From Anthracocystis setariae (Eukaryota; Basidiomycota; Ustilaginomycetes; Ustilaginales; Ustilaginaceae), in assembly GCA_928724745.1 (NCBI GenBank), contig CAKMXJ010000002.1, forward strand, positions 1,364,001 to 1,428,000: a stretch of 64,000 nucleotides of DNA, in the 5' to 3' direction. The position numbers were made by a program, and so were the translations under genes. The notes under the pieces are model-generated. The model did no database searches, was not told where the DNA came from, and worked only from the letters and a program-made list of their open reading frames with translations. How positions within the stretch are numbered: the first letter of the stretch is position 1; each line of letters begins with the position of its first letter. Positions 9,483-19,990 of the stretch are shown here, piece by piece.

Positions 9483-11642
9483 ATGGCTCCCATTGCTAAG
9501 ACTGTCTGCATGGCGCTTGCCGCCATCGCACTCGCCGCTACCGGCGCTCAACCCGCTCAGGCTCATCAGCTCAACTCGCGTCACGTCGCTGCTGGCAGCA
9601 ACGTGTACCACAACCTTCACTCCCACTCTCGTCGTATGCAGCGCAAGATTCGCCGCAACGACTCCGACGCCGCCTCCGCTGCTCCTGCTGCTTCTGCCTC
9701 CGGCTCCGACTCCAGCTCTGGCTCCGACTCCAGCTCTGGCTCCGACTCCAGCTCTGGTTCCGGTTCTAGCTCTGGCTCTGGCTCCAGCTCTGGCTCATCT
9801 GATGGCTCCTCTGATGCTGCTGCTGCCCCTGCTGCCGCCTCTTCCTCCAGTGGCAGCTCTGGTTCGGACTCGTCCTCCTCCGACACTTCTTCCAGCACCC
9901 CGGCTAGCTCCTCGTCGGGTAGCGGTGATCAGAGTAACTCTCAGTCGCAGGACCAGTCTCAGTCCAGCAACCAAGACCAGTCCCAGTCCCAGTCCCAGTC
10001 TCAAGGTCAGTCCCAGTCCAGCGGTCAAGACCAGTCCCAGTCGCAGCCCCAGGCCCAATCTCAGTCTAGCGGCCAAGACCAGTCCCAGTCGCAGACTCCG
10101 GCCCAGTCCCAGTCGCAAAGCCAGTCCCAGTCTCAGTCGCAGCCCCAATCGCAGCCGCAGACCTCGTCGCAGTCGAGCTCTCAAACCGACAACAAGACCC
10201 AGTCTCAGGCCAGCACCCAAGACGGAACCCAGGCAAGCACTCAAGCCAACGCTCAGTCCCAGGCCAGCAGCGACAACAGCCAGTCGAGCGCTTCGTCCAG
10301 CTCGTCGAGCACCGACGCCACCACCGGCTCCAACTCGACCAGCAGCGCAGCTGCGTCTGCTCCCGAATCCCAGTCTCAGACCAGCAGCTCTGCTTCCGCT
10401 TCCGCGCAGAACAGCACCGCTTCAGACCACACTACCACCTCGGCTAGCACCACCTCCTCGGACAACAGCACCGCTTCGGACAACAGTACCGCCGCGGCTG
10501 ATACCACCACCACCTCGTCGGCTAACAGCACCACCTTGGCTAACAGCACCACTTTGGTCAACAGCACCACTTTGGTCAACAGCACCGCCTTGGTCAACAG
10601 CACCTCGTTGGCTAACAGCACCTCGTTGGTCAACAGCACCGCCTTGGCTAACAGCACCACCTTTGCCAACAGCACCGCCACGTTCAACAGCACCGACTGC
10701 ACCGTTACGGTTGACAACACCTCGTTCTCAGTCAACTCGACCTTGTGCACGCACGACAACACCAACTCGGTCACGTCTGACACCGTCCTGTTTGACCTGA
10801 GCAAGTGTACCATCACCATTGACGGCACCACCTTCGGTGTCAACTCGATCAACTCGACCTCCTGCTCCGATGCCAGCGCTGGCTCCTCCAGCTCTAACTC
10901 CGGCTCCCAGACCAGCGCTTCTTCTTCCGGCTCGTCTTCGGACGGCGGATATGATTCGGATTCCAGCTCTGGTCCCAACTACAGTGCCTCGTACGCGGTC
11001 TCTGACAACTCGGACGACGGTGATGATTCGGGTGACAGCTACTCGGGCTCGTCGGGTGGTGGTGGCGGTGGCAGCGGTGGCAGCGGCAGCGGCAGCGGCG
11101 GCGACGACGACGACTGTGACGAAGAAGACGGTGCCGGTGACGACGAAGAGGACTGCGACGAGGAGGATGACGGCGGTGATGACGAGGTCTGCGACGACGA
11201 CCAGTCCGACAACAGCAGCAGCGCTGCTACCCCTGCTGCTTCTGCTTCTGCTGCTGCTCCCGCCGCTTCGTCTGCCTCCAGCTCCGACTCGAGCAACAAC
11301 TCGGGTTCGTCTGACTCGTCGACTCCGCCCGGTAACGCTGTGACTGGCGGTTTTGCTACATTCTACACGCAAGACAACACCGAAGGTGCATGCGGACATT
11401 GGAACCCGGATAGCGCCTTGATCGCTGCTTTGCAGACTCAGACGTACGCAGGCGGTAACCACTGCGGTGCGCAGATCAAGATCTGGCGTACCGACAAGGC
11501 AGGTGCTTCGGTCACCGTCACTGTTGCGGATGAGTGCCCCTCGTGCGTCAACGCTCAGTCGATCGACCTGTCGGTTGGTGCGTTTACGCAGATTGCTACT
11601 GAGGACGAGGGCATGGTGCCTATCGCTTGGACCTGGGTCTAA
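9483..11642 (+). CDS. Large secreted low-complexity protein with C-terminal double-psi beta-barrel (RlpA/expansin-like) domain
   Basis: A 719-residue protein with a clear signal peptide (about 1-27, ending AQA) and a dibasic stretch RRMQRKIRR (50-58) that could be cut by a Kex2-type protease. Next come Ser/Ala/Gly-rich and Ser/Gln-rich segments (about 60-250). Ten NST sequons recur every six residues (348-404). Two similar cysteine modules follow (406-422 and 442-461). After a Ser/Gly region comes an acidic block with three separated Cys (about 539-575). The C-terminal 100 residues (about 618-719) form a barwin/RlpA-like barrel with GACGHW, HCGAQI, ADECPSC and SIDLS. Such domains loosen or bind cell-wall polysaccharide, or sit in plant-associated secreted proteins. 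The role here is inferred as wall- or apoplast-associated. Confidence 0.8.
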   Translation: MAPIAKTVCMALAAIALAATGAQPAQAHQLNSRHVAAGSNVYHNLHSHSRRMQRKIRRNDSDAASAAPAASASGSDSSSGSDSSSGSDSSSGSGSSSGSGSSSGSSDGSSDAAAAPAAASSSSGSSGSDSSSSDTSSSTPASSSSGSGDQSNSQSQDQSQSSNQDQSQSQSQSQGQSQSSGQDQSQSQPQAQSQSSGQDQSQSQTPAQSQSQSQSQSQSQPQSQPQTSSQSSSQTDNKTQSQASTQDGTQASTQANAQSQASSDNSQSSASSSSSSTDATTGSNSTSSAAASAPESQSQTSSSASASAQNSTASDHTTTSASTTSSDNSTASDNSTAAADTTTTSSANSTTLANSTTLVNSTTLVNSTALVNSTSLANSTSLVNSTALANSTTFANSTATFNSTDCTVTVDNTSFSVNSTLCTHDNTNSVTSDTVLFDLSKCTITIDGTTFGVNSINSTSCSDASAGSSSSNSGSQTSASSSGSSSDGGYDSDSSSGPNYSASYAVSDNSDDGDDSGDSYSGSSGGGGGGSGGSGSGSGGDDDDCDEEDGAGDDEEDCDEEDDGGDDEVCDDDQSDNSSSAATPAASASAAAPAASSASSSDSSNNSGSSDSSTPPGNAVTGGFATFYTQDNTEGACGHWNPDSALIAALQTQTYAGGNHCGAQIKIWRTDKAGASVTVTVADECPSCVNAQSIDLSVGAFTQIATEDEGMVPIAWTWV
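10521..10695 (+). repeat. Hexapeptide NST (N-glycosylation sequon) tandem array
   Basis: Eighteen-base units encode NSTxxx ten times in succession (residues 348-404 of the secreted protein), alternating LA and LV endings before degenerating at NSTATF. Every unit holds a potential N-glycosylation site. Confidence 0.9.
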
Positions 11643-12508
11643 GTGTGTTACACCTTTGTCATAGATACGCCACGCGCCTTGCTTCTCTTTGGGCGCTATC
11701 GTCGATGAGCGATTCGCACGACAGTGTCTGAACGCCATTCGGTGGTAGACGCTCCTTGTTCCCCGTTCCCCGTTCCTCGTTCCTCGTTCGTCGTCGAGCT
11801 CTGCTTTCATTTGTGTGCTCTGGCTCGACTCGCAAACTTTTACCTCGGCCCCTCTGTTGCTACTGCTGACCACACGGTTGATGACGTTGAAACCTGCGTT
11901 TTCCCCATCGAGCTGGTCTTTGTGGAGATTCGCACTCGACAACGTTGAAACCTAGATGGGTCGTAGTATTCAGAGAACGGGTCAAGCCAATTGTTGCGTA
12001 TCTTATTTCACCCCTCTTCGCTCCTGTCATCCTTATAAACGCTGTTTTCTTGCTTGATCCAAGCCTCTGCTGTGCGGTGGCTTTGGGTCAAGAAAGAAAT
12101 GGGCTTTCGTTTCTTCAGTTTCCTTTGTTGTTGTAGAGAGTGGAAATGTAGCTGGAGCCTTTTCCGGAAATGAACCTCTTGCTTTCCAACCTATCTCTAG
12201 TATAGTTGTCCTTTGCCTGCTGAGATTGGACTGTGCAACTTTGGTGTACGACCGAGGAACAAGGCTGCGAGCTAGTGTGTGTTTGTGTGTATGAGTGTGT
12301 GGCCGAGCAAGTCACAGTTTGCAGAAGTCGACGTGGAGAATTTTGACAGCCGACGCTAAGGCCACTCACTCACTCACTCTGTGACTGCTGTCGCGTTTCT
12401 TCACTGCTCGTGCTCCCTCACCTTGCTCGCTCCTTCCTTGCCTTCTCTACGTCCCCGCACCTTACCCTCGACATCTCATATCAGAGCAAGACCAAGAGCA
12501 AGACCAAG
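11643..12508. other. Intergenic region upstream of the UGGT gene
   Basis: An 866-bp gap with no supported gene. It holds a tandem GTTCCCC/GTTCCTC repeat near 11757-11790, GT-rich sequence near 12270-12300, a CTCACTCACTCACT run near 12365-12380, and GACGTGG near 12329, which partly resembles an unfolded-protein-response element. The last 130 bp are the CT-rich UGGT leader. Confidence 0.5.
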
Positions 12509-15500
12509 ATGCGAGCCGTGCCGCTGCTCAGCATTGGCTGGGCATGGCTTGTCCTCGTACTCACCTTGACAATACCTACGCAGCCAGCCGCGGCAGATTC
12601 GCCCCCCGTCAAAGTGCAGCTGCAAGCCTCGTGGCCCGCACTCAGGCTTCCAAGCGGTGGCTCGCCCTTCCTTCTCGAGCTGCTCGAAGCAGCACGTTCC
12701 GAGCACCCTTTCACCTTTTTCAATCTGCTTCACCATGTCGCATTCGAGCTCAACCCCGACGAACTGCGTAAAGCCTCGGACGAAAAGCTGGCAGAGACGC
12801 TCCAAGATATCCTCAAACATGCCGCCGACTCCAAAGCTTCCACCCAACAGCAGAACGATGAAGCGCTCGAGACATGGAGGATGGCGGTGGCGCTGCGCGA
12901 CAGTCGGCCGAGACTGCAGGCTTTTGCGCAGCTCTATCAGACGCTTCAACTCGACAACGTGTGGAAGTCGAGGAGCAGCAACGAAGCGTGCCAGAGCTGG
13001 GTGTATCATCAGGGCCAAGCGCTCTGCTCTGCCCAAGAGCTGCAACAGTCATTGCATGCCTGGTCAGAGCAAGCCGCAGCAGCTCAGATCGAACAGCGAC
13101 AAGGTCAGCAGGTGGCATTTGGCCATGTTCGGGCGACAAGTTCGGCAAACACAACCGATCCGCAACCATTTGTCCTCTACGCCGACCCCTTCTCGTCCAA
13201 CTTCCAAGACCTCTTTGACATTCTGGAGCAGCACAGTGCTAAGCACGATGTAGGCTTCGGCTACACCTTGCGATGGCGCCTGTTGATAGACGACACCAAC
13301 GACGCGGTAACCCAGTCGGACAAGGACACGACAACGCTCCTTTCCGGATTCGGTGCCATCCTAGACCTCAAGAAGGTCGACTACCTCGTCATCGACGATC
13401 GCAAGCTCCGGGACGACAGTCAAGTGGGAGACGTCGGCATCTCGTCCAATTCTGGCAGCGAAGAAGCCCAGGCAGCTCGACGAGCCTCGCAAGATCTCCT
13501 CTGGCTGCAAGATCAGATCGGTGCTCAAGCAGACGCATCGGAACAAAAAAGTCTTTCTAGCCTCAACGAAGATGACATCGAGCGCCTTGGTATCAAAGCC
13601 GCAAGACTCATCATGGAGTCGTCGGATCCGCTGCGTGCCATACAGGAGCTGTCGCACAACTTCCCGGCCCACGCAGCCGCACTGGCGAGCTCGACCAAGT
13701 TCGATGACCCCGATGTCAACGCCGCGCTGATCGAAGGCGTGGTCAGCCTCGCACATATGCGCATCGAGCAAGGCCATTCGGATCTTTGGATAAATGGCCA
13801 AGGCACGTCTGCTAATGATTTCATGCCCTTGGCCGTGCTCGAGACGTTGAGGCGAGAACGCAGATGGTCGCACGCTTTGCAGCATGCCCTTGCCGGTGGT
13901 GGATTGAACGCGACCGAGGCGATCGATCTGATCTCCTCCAGTCTCGTTGGAAGAGCGTTCCTGGCGCAGGCGGACAACGGTGCTCCGGCGGCTATCTTTG
14001 ATGCCAGCGATCGCATCGAAATGGCCGAGCGACGCGAAGGTGAGACGGCAAGCGCCATCACCTGGCTCAACGATCTCGAGAACGATCCTGCCACGGAGCA
14101 TTGGTCTAAGGACCTCGTCGACTTGCTCCGTCCCACCTGGCCGGGCACGTTCCCTCGATTGTCCATCAACCTCTTCAATGTTGTGCTCGTGCTCGACCTG
14201 TCCCAGAAGGAGAGCTGCCGTTTCCTGTCCGAGGCGGTTCTTCCCAACATCGGACGCGTCGGCTTGCATTGGGGCCTCGTAGCTGGTGGTCTAGAGGACG
14301 AGAGCAACTCTGAGGCGATCCGAATGGCTCGACTCGTCTGGTTCTTGCTCGACAACACTACTCCCAAGATCACGGCAGATGTGCTCCGCAGGGCTGCAGA
14401 CAGCAAGGGCGCCAATGCTGAGACCCTCGACACTTCCGTGGTGGTCAAAGAAGCCAAGTTTGCCATCAAGGGCGCGGCCAGCGATGCCTCTGTAGCCGAT
14501 AAGCTTGATGAGGTGCTTGCTGGACAAGATCCCGTCTACACGCAGAGGGAACGACTCGGTAGGGCGTACATCAAGCGTCTTCGAGCTACCCGAGACGAGT
14601 CTCCGGTCGGCCACATTTTTGTCAACGGAAAGCACATGCCGTTCCATCAGCAGGCGATTCATCTCCTTCACCAGGCCGTTCAGGAGCAGATCCAAGTGCT
14701 GGCTCCAAGCATCTACTACGGACAGATCAGCAGTACCACGCCAGGTCTCAGCACGCATTTCTATGATCAAGTCGGTGCGCTGTCGTTCCGATCGACACTC
14801 GTACCGAGCGCCGGCTTGCCGACCAGTAGCTCTTCCAACCGGGATCAAGGTGTAACGCATGCATCAGTCGATTTGTTCTCTGCTCTCCTTGATGAAGAAC
14901 GGGTCATGCGATCGGCTGATGCGTGGTTTAGGTTCTTCTACCCTGCCGCATACGTGGAGGGCACGTACGATGCAGCATCGCCTCTCAACTCCACCGTCTG
15001 GGTGGTGGCGGATCTGGACTCGCGAGAGGGTCTCGATCTCGTCGCCCGATCGTTCGAGGCGCTGGCCAAGGAGGATAGCAAGTTCCGTTTGGGCGTAGTG
15101 CATGTGCCCACTGCAGGCGTCAAGCGATCAGATGCCGAGAGTGCTGCCTCGACGTTGCTGTATCAAGTGCTCAGCGATGCTGCCCTCAGGGATGGGCAAC
15201 AAAACGGACTGCCAGTGGATGTGATGCTCAATGTACTGCCCTCTCGTATGGTCACAGCCTTGAATCCCATCCGCACGAGCCCACTCGAGTTCAGCCAAAA
15301 CAATGGGCAGAAGCAACTGTACGACATCCTCGGCCTGTCTGGAAAACCGCATCACAGCGGCGCCACAGCTTTCTGGAACCTTGTCGGGTCCACGTTCGCC
15401 TCCAAACTTGGCGTTTCCGGCCCTGCGATCCTCGTGGATGGTCATTTGGTGTCGAACTTTGACGTCGCGTCCATCGAAGCCCGCGACATCACTGCCCTCG

Positions 15501-17546
15501 TCGAGTACGAGGCTGGTCAGAAGCTACCGTACATCACCCAATCCCTCCGACTGCTGCGTGAAGATGTCGACAAGATCGACCACAGGCAGCGCTCGAACCT
15601 CGTCTTTGCGGCGCTTTCGGTCATGAACGGCGTATACGAGGACGGCAGTTCGGGCAAGGGCATGTTTGTCTCGAAAGCGGCATCGCGTTCTGGGCTGCCG
15701 GAACAGCTGGGAGTGGCCGCCAATGTGATCGAGCTTGGCGATCGCGATTCGGCCAACGTTCGCATCGCGATGTTGTTGAATCCGCTGTCGGAGTCGGCGC
15801 AGCGATGGTCGAGCATGCTGACGATGCTAAGCAAGCTGCAGGGTATTTATATGCGGATCGTACTGAATCCGGAGGTGAAGCTGCGCGAGCTGCCGTTGAA
15901 GAGATTCTACCGCTTCAGTGCGCCGGAGCGGATGGAGTTCGATGACGAGGGTCGGGCGATCTCGCCGGAGCTGCGATTCTTTGAGATGCCAGAGGATGCG
16001 GTGCTGACGCTTGGACTCGATGCACCTGCGCCGTGGCTGACGATGCCGAAGGAGGCTGTGTACGATCTGGACAATATCCGGCTTTCGGACGTGCCCGCGG
16101 CCTCACGCGCCAACGGCGTCAAGGCGGTGTACGAACTCAAGCATATCCTCATCGAGGGCCATGCCAGGGAGGAGCTCGCCAACAATGCCGGCGTGACGAT
16201 CCCTCGAGGTCTACAGCTACTGTTGGAGACTCCGGATGGCGGTGTGAGCACGGATACGATTGTGATGGCGAATCTGGCGTATTTCCAGTTCAAGGCGCAG
16301 CCCGGGTTGTGGAAGTTGAGCATCCGGCCGGGCAGGAGCGACGAGTTGTACGAGATGAAGAGTGCCGGTGGCGATGGGTGGGACAGTCCGAGTATTGAGC
16401 AGACGGGTAACGATGTGGTGATCGATACGCTTTCGGGGCTGACGATCTATCCTCGTGTTGCCAAGCGCGCGGGTAAGGAGCTGGAGGAGCTGATCGAAGA
16501 GCTCGATGCGCAAGGCCATCCCGTTAAGAAACAGAACGCTGCAGACGATGGTCTTGTAGCTTCAGCAAGCAGCTTGTTCTCGTCACTACGCAGCAAAGCC
16601 TCGGAGCTGCTTGGTGGATCCGACAAGTCTGCGGTGGCGGCCACACGCAAGCACGCGGACATCAACATCTTCACGGTCGCTTCGGGCCATTTGTACGAAA
16701 GGATGACGTACATTATGATCCTGTCGGTGCTCAAGCATACGCAGAGCAGTGTCAAGTTTTGGTTTATCGAAAACTTCCTGTCGCCGTCGTTTAAGGAGTT
16801 TATCCCGCACCTGGCCGAGGCGTATGGGTTTGAGTACGAGTTGGTCACGTATGCATGGCCGAGTTGGCTTCGGTCGCAGAAGGAGAAGCAGCGCACGATT
16901 TGGGGGTACAAGATTTTGTTCCTCGACACGCTGTTCCCGTTGGATCTGGGCAAAGTGATCTTTGTCGATGCGGACCAGGTGGTTCGGACGGATATGAAGG
17001 AGTTGGTCGATTTGGATCTGCAGGGGCATGTGTATGGGATGCCACCGATGGGTGATGATAGTGACGATATGGACGGTTACAGGTTCTGGAAACAAGGCTA
17101 TTGGCGCGATTACCTTCGAGGTCGACCTTACCATATCTCGGCGTTGTATGTTGTGGATCTTAACCGCTTCCGTCTGTTCGCCGCGGGCGATCGGTTACGA
17201 GGTCAATACCAGGCACTCTCGGCCGATCCCAATTCGCTGAGCAACTTGGATCAGGATCTGCCCAATAACATGCAGTCGTCGTTACCCATCTTGACGCTAC
17301 CGCAAGAGTGGCTGTGGTGCGAAACATGGTGCTCCAAAACCTGGTTGGATAAGGCCAAGACCATCGATCTCTGCTCCAATCCAAAAACCCACGAACCCAA
17401 GCTCGATAGGGCAAAGAGACAGATCCCCGAATGGATCACGTATGATGATCAGGTAGCAAGTCTTGCCCAGTCCTTGGTCGAACAAGGTAGAGTCGGAAAT
17501 AGCGTCGTAGCGCCTAAAAGTCAGATCAAGAAGTCGCACCATCCCC

Positions 17547-17590
<44 letters not shown>

Positions 17591-17656
17591 GAAGAAGAAG
17601 CAGTCGACACTTTAATGCTTCAAGCTAGTCTCTCGTCAACTCACGACGAACTTTGA
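12509..17656 (+). CDS. UDP-glucose:glycoprotein glucosyltransferase (UGGT)
   Basis: An ER-lumen folding sensor of 1715 residues that re-glucosylates N-glycans on misfolded glycoproteins so they rebind calnexin. The signal peptide spans about 1-30. The long central part holds the thioredoxin-like and beta-sandwich modules of the family. The GT24 catalytic domain begins near residue 1384 (DINIFTVASGHLYERM) with the DxD motif in FVDADQVVR (Asp1487, Asp1489), RFWKQGYW, YHISALYVVDL and LPQEWLWCETWC. The protein ends in HDEL, an ER-retrieval signal, preceded by 15 consecutive Gln. The ATG at 12509 follows an AGCAAGACC-rich leader; upstream in-frame codons to 12410 lack a signal-like start. The gene converges on the next gene, 207 bp away. 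Confidence 0.95.
17546..17590 (+). repeat. (CAA)15 repeat encoding poly-Gln near the UGGT C-terminus
   Basis: Fifteen pure CAA codons followed by GAA codons, located 22 residues before the HDEL terminus. Pure triplets suggest length variation by slippage. Confidence 0.95.
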
Positions 17657-17863
17657 TTGACAATCGCCATCCCGCACCCAGAACACACCCCCGCATACAG
17701 TAACTTTGAATTTTTTTCACTCTACCACCCACCCCCCGCTGAGCGAGAGTTCGAGTGCCAATCTGGAAAAAAAAGTGCATGATGGGGTTTTCAGGATCCC
17801 CGAGTTTGATCGGCCAGGAGAAATTTTGTTTCTATGGCGCTTGCTGACCAATCAGTGCGGGAG

Positions 17864-19990
17864 TCAAGTTTCGACGACAGCTTTCAAGTCGAGCGGTTCC
17901 AGCAATTCGAGGAACGACAGTGAATCGTCATCGTCCATGACGCCACTGTCTTGCGAGGACGAACCGGTTTCGAGATCGATCTCGTCTGCCAAAATGGTAG
18001 CTTTTGCTTCGGGTTGGCTTGCTTGAACGCTGGCCATCGTCATCCAATCGTCCTGCAGACTGGGTTGGGAGGGCAACGCTTCATCGACCGTCATCTCGTC
18101 GAGACTAGAGGTGCAAGACGGACTGGTGAGCTCTTGAACCTCTCCCACCTCCACCACAGACTCCACAGGCCATACGACATTCGCATCGTGTGGACTGCTA
18201 TCCATCTTGCTCTTCTTCTCTCGCATCGAATGCATATCTCCATCCTCATCGATAGCCTTGCGTTTGGAATCGTTATTGAAACCATCGATCTTCTTGGAGC
18301 GATCCCGATCGCGTACAAGGTCGAGAAGAGAACGTGAAGTCGTCTCGGCACCAAACAGGCTAGGCTTGTGCTCGCCATCCAAAGCCTGCCGACGCAGCGC
18401 AAGTTTGGACGGTGCGAACGGCTGGGTTTTCGGCAGACTCGGACTAGGAGACCCGTGTAGTGATTCTTGGTAGAGCAAGGCGAGCTCGCCATCCCTCGAC
18501 GACTGACGCTCGCGCGACTTTTGCAGCGCCTTGAATGGGCTCTTTGAAGGACTCGTAGAGGTGAGAGAGGCGAACACGTGGGCAGCAGATACAAGCGGGA
18601 GGTTGCGCATCTCATGGATTTCGCCGTCGATCTCTTCAACGTGACTATCGTGGATCAGTGGTGATGCGTCGCCGTTTGCTGTTCTGGAGGTTGTGGGTAT
18701 ACTGCCCTCATCAAAGGCAGGGCCGAGAGATTTGCTCGGCTGCTTTGGTTCGCAAAATAGGTCACCGAAAAGCTGGATTGCTACATTTCGTGCCTCAAGG
18801 ATGGCTTGACGGGCGGGAAGCAACTTGCTGGCGCTCGAATTTGAAGAAGCATGGCGACTGTTGGAAGCGCGTTGGTTGAAAAGGATTGGAGGCTTGGACG
18901 TGCGCTTGACGGCCTTTTTGACAATGATGAGGTCTTTGCCTTTCTTCTTGGGCGAAGCTGCAATCTGACTTGCTCTGCCCTCGTGAAGGACAAGATCGGC
19001 CTGTTGAACCATCTGCTGGAACACCGTGCGCTCGCTGTCGAGTTTGGTTCTCTGTTGTTGGTCTCGACGAAACGCGTTCTGTACATCCGAGATGATGGTT
19101 TCGACGGCTATTGAGGCGGAAGCAGCGCCGGTGATTGGTGCGCATAACGACATGTGCTCCTGCTTGACTTTGGCTGAGGCCGACTTGGTAAAAGAGCCAG
19201 CACAAAAGGAGCAGCGGCTGAGCAGTCGAAAGCCTGCGGGTGCGATCGCTGAAAGATCTTGAGCAGATACACCATTTGCCTTTGCGGCTTCTACAGTCTT
19301 CCTTGGCTGGATGGTGAGGCTAGCAGGCTTCTTGCGATTCCGAGCCAGTGTTTTCGTGGCCGGAACAGAGGCGGAAGGCTCGGCTAGCGTGCTTGATGAC
19401 GACGACGACGACGACGATGCGATAAACGACACAGTTGGAGTTGTGCGTGGTATGGATGCTGAAGCCTTGTGTGCGTTCAAGAATGGCTTTGTTGGACTTT
19501 GGTAAGCATAAAGAGATGATAGACTGGGAGCCTCGGGAGAGGGCGATGATTCGGGTAGGTCTGACTCGTCATCCACCAACACTGACGGAGCGGAATGCTT
19601 GTCTGCTTTGGACTCCAGGTTGGTGGACTCATCATCGTCTGAGATCACTATGGGTTGTTGGAGATTCGAACCGGCTAGTTTGGAGCGTGTCGATGACCTA
19701 GGTGAAACTGCGATGATGTCCACGTCCATCATGCTGGCCATCGGTCTCTTCTGACCTCGGGGCATTGACATTTTGACTAGAGTGGATGTTGACAGATGGA
19801 CGATCGACGGCTGTTTCGATGCATCCAAAGATGTGTTATGGTGGTTAGAGATACCAAGTGACTTGTGTGGGCTGGAGCGAGGACGAGAATTGCGCTCGCA
19901 AGTTGATGCAACTATGGCTGTTTCGTGGCGTGATTTTTTGCGGGGTGATAGGGTCAGCTCGGTAGCTGCTCGCAGCAAGTTGTCGTCCAT
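17864..19990 (-). CDS. Nuclear protein with a C2HC zinc finger and SUMO-interaction-like motif; possible SLX4 homologue
   Basis: A 708-residue, mostly disordered, Ser- and Lys-rich protein. It has a basic N-terminus (SPRKKSRHE), a motif PIVISDDDES (about 113-122) that matches a SUMO-interaction motif, a poly-Ser stretch, and one finger with Cys260, Cys263, His279 and Cys283. That spacing resembles the UBZ4/SLX4-type zinc finger of fungal SLX4, the scaffold of structure-specific endonucleases in DNA repair. I do not clearly see the C-terminal SLX1-binding domain, so the assignment is tentative. The start at 19990 (MDDNLLRAATEL) looks natural; an in-frame extension to 20056 exists. It faces the Sos7-like gene across a 519-bp promoter. 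Confidence 0.6.
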   Translation of the reverse strand: MDDNLLRAATELTLSPRKKSRHETAIVASTCERNSRPRSSPHKSLGISNHHNTSLDASKQPSIVHLSTSTLVKMSMPRGQKRPMASMMDVDIIAVSPRSSTRSKLAGSNLQQPIVISDDDESTNLESKADKHSAPSVLVDDESDLPESSPSPEAPSLSSLYAYQSPTKPFLNAHKASASIPRTTPTVSFIASSSSSSSSSTLAEPSASVPATKTLARNRKKPASLTIQPRKTVEAAKANGVSAQDLSAIAPAGFRLLSRCSFCAGSFTKSASAKVKQEHMSLCAPITGAASASIAVETIISDVQNAFRRDQQQRTKLDSERTVFQQMVQQADLVLHEGRASQIAASPKKKGKDLIIVKKAVKRTSKPPILFNQRASNSRHASSNSSASKLLPARQAILEARNVAIQLFGDLFCEPKQPSKSLGPAFDEGSIPTTSRTANGDASPLIHDSHVEEIDGEIHEMRNLPLVSAAHVFASLTSTSPSKSPFKALQKSRERQSSRDGELALLYQESLHGSPSPSLPKTQPFAPSKLALRRQALDGEHKPSLFGAETTSRSLLDLVRDRDRSKKIDGFNNDSKRKAIDEDGDMHSMREKKSKMDSSPHDANVVWPVESVVEVGEVQELTSPSCTSSLDEMTVDEALPSQPSLQDDWMTMASVQASQPEAKATILADEIDLETGSSSQDSGVMDDDDSLSFLELLEPLDLKAVVET

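Noticed and set aside
9349..10800. A long + strand frame of 483 codons overlapping the secreted-protein gene
   Set aside because: Its Pro/Ser/Arg-rich translation is the shifted reading of the Ser/Gln/Asn repeats of the true gene; it has no signal peptide or domain.
10728..11942. Minus-strand frame of 404 codons opposite the secreted-protein gene
   Set aside because: Arg/Val-rich antisense reading of repeats; no homology-like segments.
19661..19680. GGTTCGAATCTCC on the minus strand as a tRNA T arm
   Set aside because: It is inside the SLX4-like coding sequence and no cloverleaf can be drawn.
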